DNA of 64,000 nt from Actinostola sp. cb2023 (Eukaryota > Cnidaria > Anthozoa > Actiniaria > Actinostolidae): the NCBI GenBank assembly GCA_033675265.1, contig JAUJYZ010000320.1, positions 454,501 through 518,500 of the forward strand, given 5' to 3'. Position 1 is the stretch's first letter; each line of letters begins with the position of its first letter. The position numbers were made by a program, and so were the translations under genes. This document shows positions 61,401 to 64,000 of the stretch, one piece after another. The notes under the pieces are model-generated. The model had not been told where the DNA came from. It saw only the letters and a program-made list of their open reading frames with translations, and did not search any database.

Positions 61401-63987
61401 TTCAATTCAAAGAAAGTGTTTGAAATTAAGGGTGGAGCAAGGGTAGTGCAAAGGTGTTGCAAGGGTGGAGCAAGGATGGAGCAAGGATGGTGCAAGGATG
61501 GTGCAAGGATGGTGCAAGGATGGTGCAAGGATGGTGCAAGGATGGAGCAAGGATGATGCAAGGATGGTGCAAGGGTAGTGCAAGGATGGAGCAAGGGTGG
61601 AGCAAGGCTTGTGCAAGGGTGGAGTAAGGCTTGTGAAAATGTGGAGCAAGGGTGGAGCAAGGCTGGTGCAAGGGTGGAGTAAGGCTTGTGAAAATGTGGA
61701 GCAAGGGTGGAACAAAGGTGGTGCAAGGGTGGAGCAAGGATGGTGCAAGGATGGAGCAAGGGTGGAGCAAGGATGGTGCAAGGATGGAGCAAGGGTAGAG
61801 CAAGGTTGGTGCAAGGATGGTGCAAGGGTGGAGCAAGGGTAGAGCAAGGTTGGTGCAAGGATGGTGCAAGGGTGGAGCAAGGGTGGAGTACTAGTTTAAG
61901 ACTTGTGAAAATGTGGTGCAAGGGTGGAGCAAGGTTGGTGCAAAGGTGGAGCAAGGGTGGAGCAAGGGTGGAGTAAGGCTTGTGAAAATGTGGAGGTTGG
62001 AGCAAGGTTGGTGCAAGGGTGAAGTAAGGCTTGTGAAAATGTGGAGCAAGGGTGGAGCAAGGGTGGTGCAAGGGTGAAGTAAGGATGGTGCAAGGATGGA
62101 GCAAGGGTGGAGCAAGGATGGTGCAAGGATGGAGCAAGGGTAGAGCAAGGTTGGTGCAAGGATGGTGCAAGGGTGGAGCAAGGGTAGAGCAAGGTTGGTG
62201 CAAGGATGGTGCAAGGGTGGAGCAAGGGTGGAGTACTAGTTTAAGACTTGTGAAAATGTGGTGCAAGGGTGGAGCAAGGTTGGTGCAAAGGTGGAGCAAG
62301 GGTGGAGCAAGGGTGGAGTAAGGCTTGTGAAAATGTGGAGGTTGGAGCAAGGTTGGTGCAAGGGTGAAGTAAGGCTTGTGAAAATGTGGAGCAAGGGTGG
62401 AGCAAGGGTGGTGCAAGGGTGAAGTAAGGCTTGTGAAAATGTGGAGCAAGGGTGGAGTAAGGCTTGTGAAAATGTGGAGCAAGGGTGGAGCAAGGGTGGA
62501 GTAAGGCTTGTGAAAATGTGGAGCAAGGGTGGAGCAAGGGTGGTGCAAGGGTGGAGTAAGGCTTGTGAAAATGTGGAGCAAGGGTGGAGCAAGGGTGGAG
62601 TAAGGCTTGTGAAAATGTGGAGCAAGGGTGGTGCAAGGGTGGAGTAAGGCTTGTGAAAATGTGGAGCAAGGGTGGAGCAAGGGTGGAGCAAGGGTGGAGT
62701 AAGGCTTGTGAAAATGTGGAGCAAGGGTGGTGCAAGGCTGAAGTAAGGCTTGTGAAAATGTGGAGCAAGGGTGGAGCAAGGGTGGAGTAAGGCTTGTGAA
62801 AATGTGGAGCAAGGGTGGTGCAAGGCTGAAGTAAGGCTTGTGAAAATGTGGAGCAAGGGTGGAGCAAGGGTGGAGTAAGGCTTGTGAAAATGTGGAGCAA
62901 GGGTGGAGTAAGGCTTGTGAAAATGTGGAGCAAGGGTGGAGCAAGGGTGGTGCAAGGGTGGAGTAAGGCTTGTGAAAATGTGGAGCAAGGGTGGAGCAAG
63001 GGTGGAGTAAGGCTTGTGAAAATGTGGAGCAAGGGTGGAGCAAGGGTGGAGTAAGGCTTGTGAAAATGTGGAGCAAGGGTGGTGCAAGGGTGAAGTAAGG
63101 CTTGTGAAAATGTGGAGCAAGGGTGGTGCAAGGGTGAAGTAAGGCTTGTGAAAATGTGGAGCAAGGGTGGAGCAAGGGTGGAGCAAGGGTGGAGTAAGGC
63201 TTGTGAAAATGTGGAGCAAGGGTGGAGCAAGGGTGAAGTAAGGCTTGTGAAAATGTGGAGCAAGGGTGGAGCAAGGGTGGTGCAAGGGTGAACTAAGGCT
63301 TGTGAAAATGTGGAGCAAGGGTGGAGCAAGGGTGGTGCAAGGGTGGTGCAAGGGTGAAGTAAGGCTTGTGAAAATGTGGAGCAAGGGTGGAGCAAGGGTG
63401 GAGCAAGGGTAGAGCAAGGTTGGTGCAAGGATGGTGCAAGGGTGGAGCAAGGGTGGAGTACTAGTTTAAGACTTGTGAAAATGTGGTGCAAGGGTGGAGC
63501 AAGGTTGGTGCAAAGGTGGAGCAAGGGTGGAGCAAGGGTGGAGTAAGGCTTGTGAAAATGTGGAGCAAGGGTGGAGCAAGGGTGGAGTAAGGCTTATGGT
63601 AATGTGGAGCAAGGGTGGAGCAAGGGTGAAGTAAGGGTGGAGCAAGGGTGAAGGCTTGTGAAAATGTGGAGCAAGGGTAGTGCAAGGATGGAGCAAGGGT
63701 GGGGCAAGGGCGGAGCAAGGGTTACCAATACTACTAATAATATTCCTCATAAGTTTCCATTTCTATACTAATAATATATTTATATATTTATGTAGGATCA
63801 AGGAAATGTCGAAAATTTCATGGACTCTTGTGGGGGTAATGTTGGCTGGATCCAGACCGCCACGATGGACTCGTACACCGCGTTCGTGGAGGGCTGGGGA
63901 CTATATGCTGAAAACCCATTGGTTTCTCAAGGAACGAAAATTTATGATAACGAGCCATTCTATAAATATGGAATGTTGAAATGGCAG
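52385..63987 (+). CDS. Type II membrane DUF885-family metallopeptidase (7 exons, 3' incomplete)
   Basis: Predicted zinc ectopeptidase. Exons: 52385-52407, 52912-53666, 57175-57349, 58153-58411, 59073-59300, 61064-61318, 63796-63987; 629 codons in frame, open at the right edge. A first exon MSKSGSYG joins in phase to LEAPKMTKKK; the ATG at 52928 is the alternative start. One membrane segment follows (ILIAVTVIGVISIIFFIAGI, then VFFV, about residues 19-42), then an extracellular part with many N-glycosylation sequons (NNT, NVS, NGS, NDT, NST, NES) and cysteines. NAHEVMPGHHLQ (H556, E557, H562) and VEGWGLYAE (E597) match the HE..PGHH and EGW.LY.E signature of DUF885, a family best known from bacteria. 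Substrate unknown. Intron 2 begins with a GC donor or uses alternative sites (see findings). Confidence 0.85.
52912..53666 (+). CDS. DUF885 gene exon 2 (membrane anchor, N-terminal domain)
   Basis: LEAPKMTKKKILIAV to NVFRKGEQ. It carries the signal anchor, then helical regions with YYEQYPDMYYNRPG and YYIGDWMMGPDNFCYKPICF. The downstream open frame (53670-53920) is intron read-through. The exon ends at 53666 with a GC donor (AAG|gcaagt) or at 53670 with gtatag. Confidence 0.85.
54444..54462. repeat. 19-base poly-C run
   Basis: Uninterrupted C in intron 2 of the DUF885 gene. Confidence 0.95.
54804..56817. mobile_element. 2,000-bp element with ~200-bp inverted ends and AATGTAT duplication
   Basis: The element runs 54811-56810, bounded by cacaggcagcccaaccattg and its inverse caatggttgggctgcctgtg, and flanked on both sides by aatgtat. 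The inverted ends extend about 200 bp (to about 55016 and from about 56603); inner blocks 55186-55221 and 56554-56590 (gcggcgcaagtagatggtgc and inverse) also pair. No transposase-like frame in the interior, so it is non-autonomous. Located in intron 2 of the DUF885 gene. Confidence 0.85.
56905..57024. repeat. Perfect 120-bp palindrome
   Basis: Positions 56905-56964 and 56965-57024 are exact reverse complements, checked base by base, with no spacer; centre aaatatatattt. The outer ends are gctggtttttagccgtttta and taaaacggctaaaaaccagc. It lies in intron 2 of the DUF885 gene, between the 2,000-bp element and exon 3. Confidence 0.97.
57175..57349 (+). CDS. DUF885 gene exon 3
   Basis: IFRDYYVERILSPSFLSKIN, then DDIQELLLWRQKYKKPVNES to PIDRLF, phase 2 before gtaagt. 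Two acceptors, ttttcag at 57168-57174 and 57178-57184, are both possible. The 120-bp palindrome ends 150 bp upstream. Confidence 0.85.
57430..57725 (-). mobile_element. tRNA-derived SINE copy
   Basis: On the minus strand: ggttgagtagtgagagcact (box A) and ggttcaattcacgg (box B), then the body seen also at 34206-34920. It starts 80 bp after exon 3 of the DUF885 gene. Confidence 0.65.
58153..58411 (+). CDS. DUF885 gene exon 4
   Basis: FLKGEYKSHCVPSTVSSGFS to HNLYPQ. GFSSLPLPYVYVNGTPNVSQ and FTTNDMTPDDVFHIGNDTLH; the T...T.DEIH.IG-like segment is typical of DUF885 (here MTPDDVFHIG). Confidence 0.9.
58520..58885. repeat. Two direct copies of a ~110-bp CAT-rich segment
   Basis: About 58548-58650 and 58775-58880 share caccattgtcaca, caagtgacactaccatca, acctgtcatttca and cctcatcatgatcatc. 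Between them is a SINE-like stretch (ctttatttatacacgattaa). Intron 4 of the DUF885 gene. Confidence 0.85.
59073..59300 (+). CDS. DUF885 gene exon 5
   Basis: ALEIARKATGQNSTLAKESF to SKWFTDARQ, phase 0 on both sides, donor gtaaat. The acceptor attcaag lacks a strong pyrimidine tract. Confidence 0.85.
59815..60242. repeat. 11-bp tandem array (ttggtctagtg), ~39 units
   Basis: Almost perfectly uniform; the only visible variant is a shortened unit near 60103 (gtctagtggtctagtg). Intron 5 of the DUF885 gene. Confidence 0.97.
60462..60551. mobile_element. Foldback element, 32-bp arms
   Basis: 60462-60493 (ttattagtcggctaagcatc then taatacggctgt) pairs with 60520-60551 (acagccgtattagatgctta then cccgactaataa) with one mismatch; loop 26 bp. 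Intron 5 of the DUF885 gene. Confidence 0.9.
61064..61318 (+). CDS. DUF885 gene exon 6 (zinc-binding motif)
   Basis: TMTKLDASIVSMFYYTGNKR to WSVNAHEVMPGHHLQ, donor gtaact. HEVMPGHH is the expected zinc motif (two His ligands with catalytic Glu). The exon ends precisely after HLQ, so the active site is split from its third ligand by the 2.5-kb array-filled intron. Confidence 0.93.
61434..63722. repeat. 2.3-kb compound array (gtggagcaagg / ggcttgtgaaaatgtggagc)
   Basis: Two layers: short 11-bp units (ggtggagcaag or ggtggtgcaag) and a longer unit punctuated by taaggcttgtgaaaatgtgg. A block of about 290 bp (about 61905-62240) is repeated near 61590-61900 and again at 63400-63520, including gtactagtttaagacttgtg. 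Minus frames of up to 643 codons (LLHPCSTLAPHFHKP) are artefacts of the period. Fills intron 6 of the DUF885 gene. Confidence 0.96.
63796..63987 (+). CDS. DUF885 gene exon 7 (EGWGLYAE)
   Basis: DQGNVENFMDSCGGNVGWIQ to PFYKYGMLKWQ, donor gtcagt. EGWGLYAE is the family's second signature, whose Glu is the probable third zinc ligand. The gene continues outside the window. Confidence 0.93.
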
Positions 63988-64000
63988 GTCAGTATGGGTA

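Noticed and set aside
61343..63524. Minus-strand open frames of 643, 427 and 404 codons (LLHPCSTLAPHFHKP repeats)
   Set aside because: They follow the period of the tandem array, are open in several frames at once and have no non-repeat coding sequence.

Overview
The window is metazoan nuclear DNA: intron-rich genes with standard GT-AG splice sites, a low-to-moderate GC content, tRNA-derived SINEs, many small inverted-repeat (MITE-like) elements and an unusual load of tandem arrays. The four genes are of animal type (afadin with its RA-RA-FHA-DIL-PDZ order, an AMPK beta subunit, an APE1-type endonuclease, and a membrane-anchored DUF885-type metallopeptidase). I infer an early-branching or marine invertebrate, most likely a cnidarian; the species cannot be fixed from this sequence alone.

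Layout. 156-11163 (minus): the first twelve coding exons of afadin; the rest of the gene lies left of the window. 11164-16214: divergent intergenic region with a (CTTT)n tract, a hammerhead-like core and duplicated repeats. 16215-23571 (plus): a complete six-exon AMPK beta subunit (277 aa). 23572-28315: repeat-dominated DNA. 28316-38956 (minus): ten exons of an APE1/ExoIII-family AP endonuclease, converging on the AMPK gene; the C-terminal exon with the last catalytic residues was not found. 39179-52384: about 13 kb with no recognisable gene, full of small inverted-repeat elements. 52385-63987 (plus): seven exons of a type II membrane protein with the HExxPGHH and EGWGLYAE motifs of the DUF885 family; the gene continues past the right edge.

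The most notable feature is the relation between tandem arrays and functional sequence. The 2.2-kb array at about 31.66-33.89 kb is built from the 3' end of APE1 exon 5 plus its 5' splice site: each roughly 49-bp unit still carries the codons for KGYAGTG and the GG|GTGGGT donor. The true exon is thus followed by dozens of decoy copies of its own end. Other arrays carry splice-site-like modules (16.56-16.85, 5.26-6.07 and 25.69-27.88 kb) or look as if they grew from MITE ends (1-92, 36.1-37.2 kb). A perfect 120-bp palindrome without spacer lies just upstream of exon 3 of the DUF885 gene, inside the same intron as a 2,000-bp element with long inverted ends and a 7-bp target duplication.

The four genes do not form a pathway: they cover cell-junction scaffolding, energy sensing, base-excision repair and (inferred) extracellular peptide hydrolysis. 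Exon boundaries were placed by reading-frame continuity, splice consensus and remembered family sequences; none was tested against transcripts.
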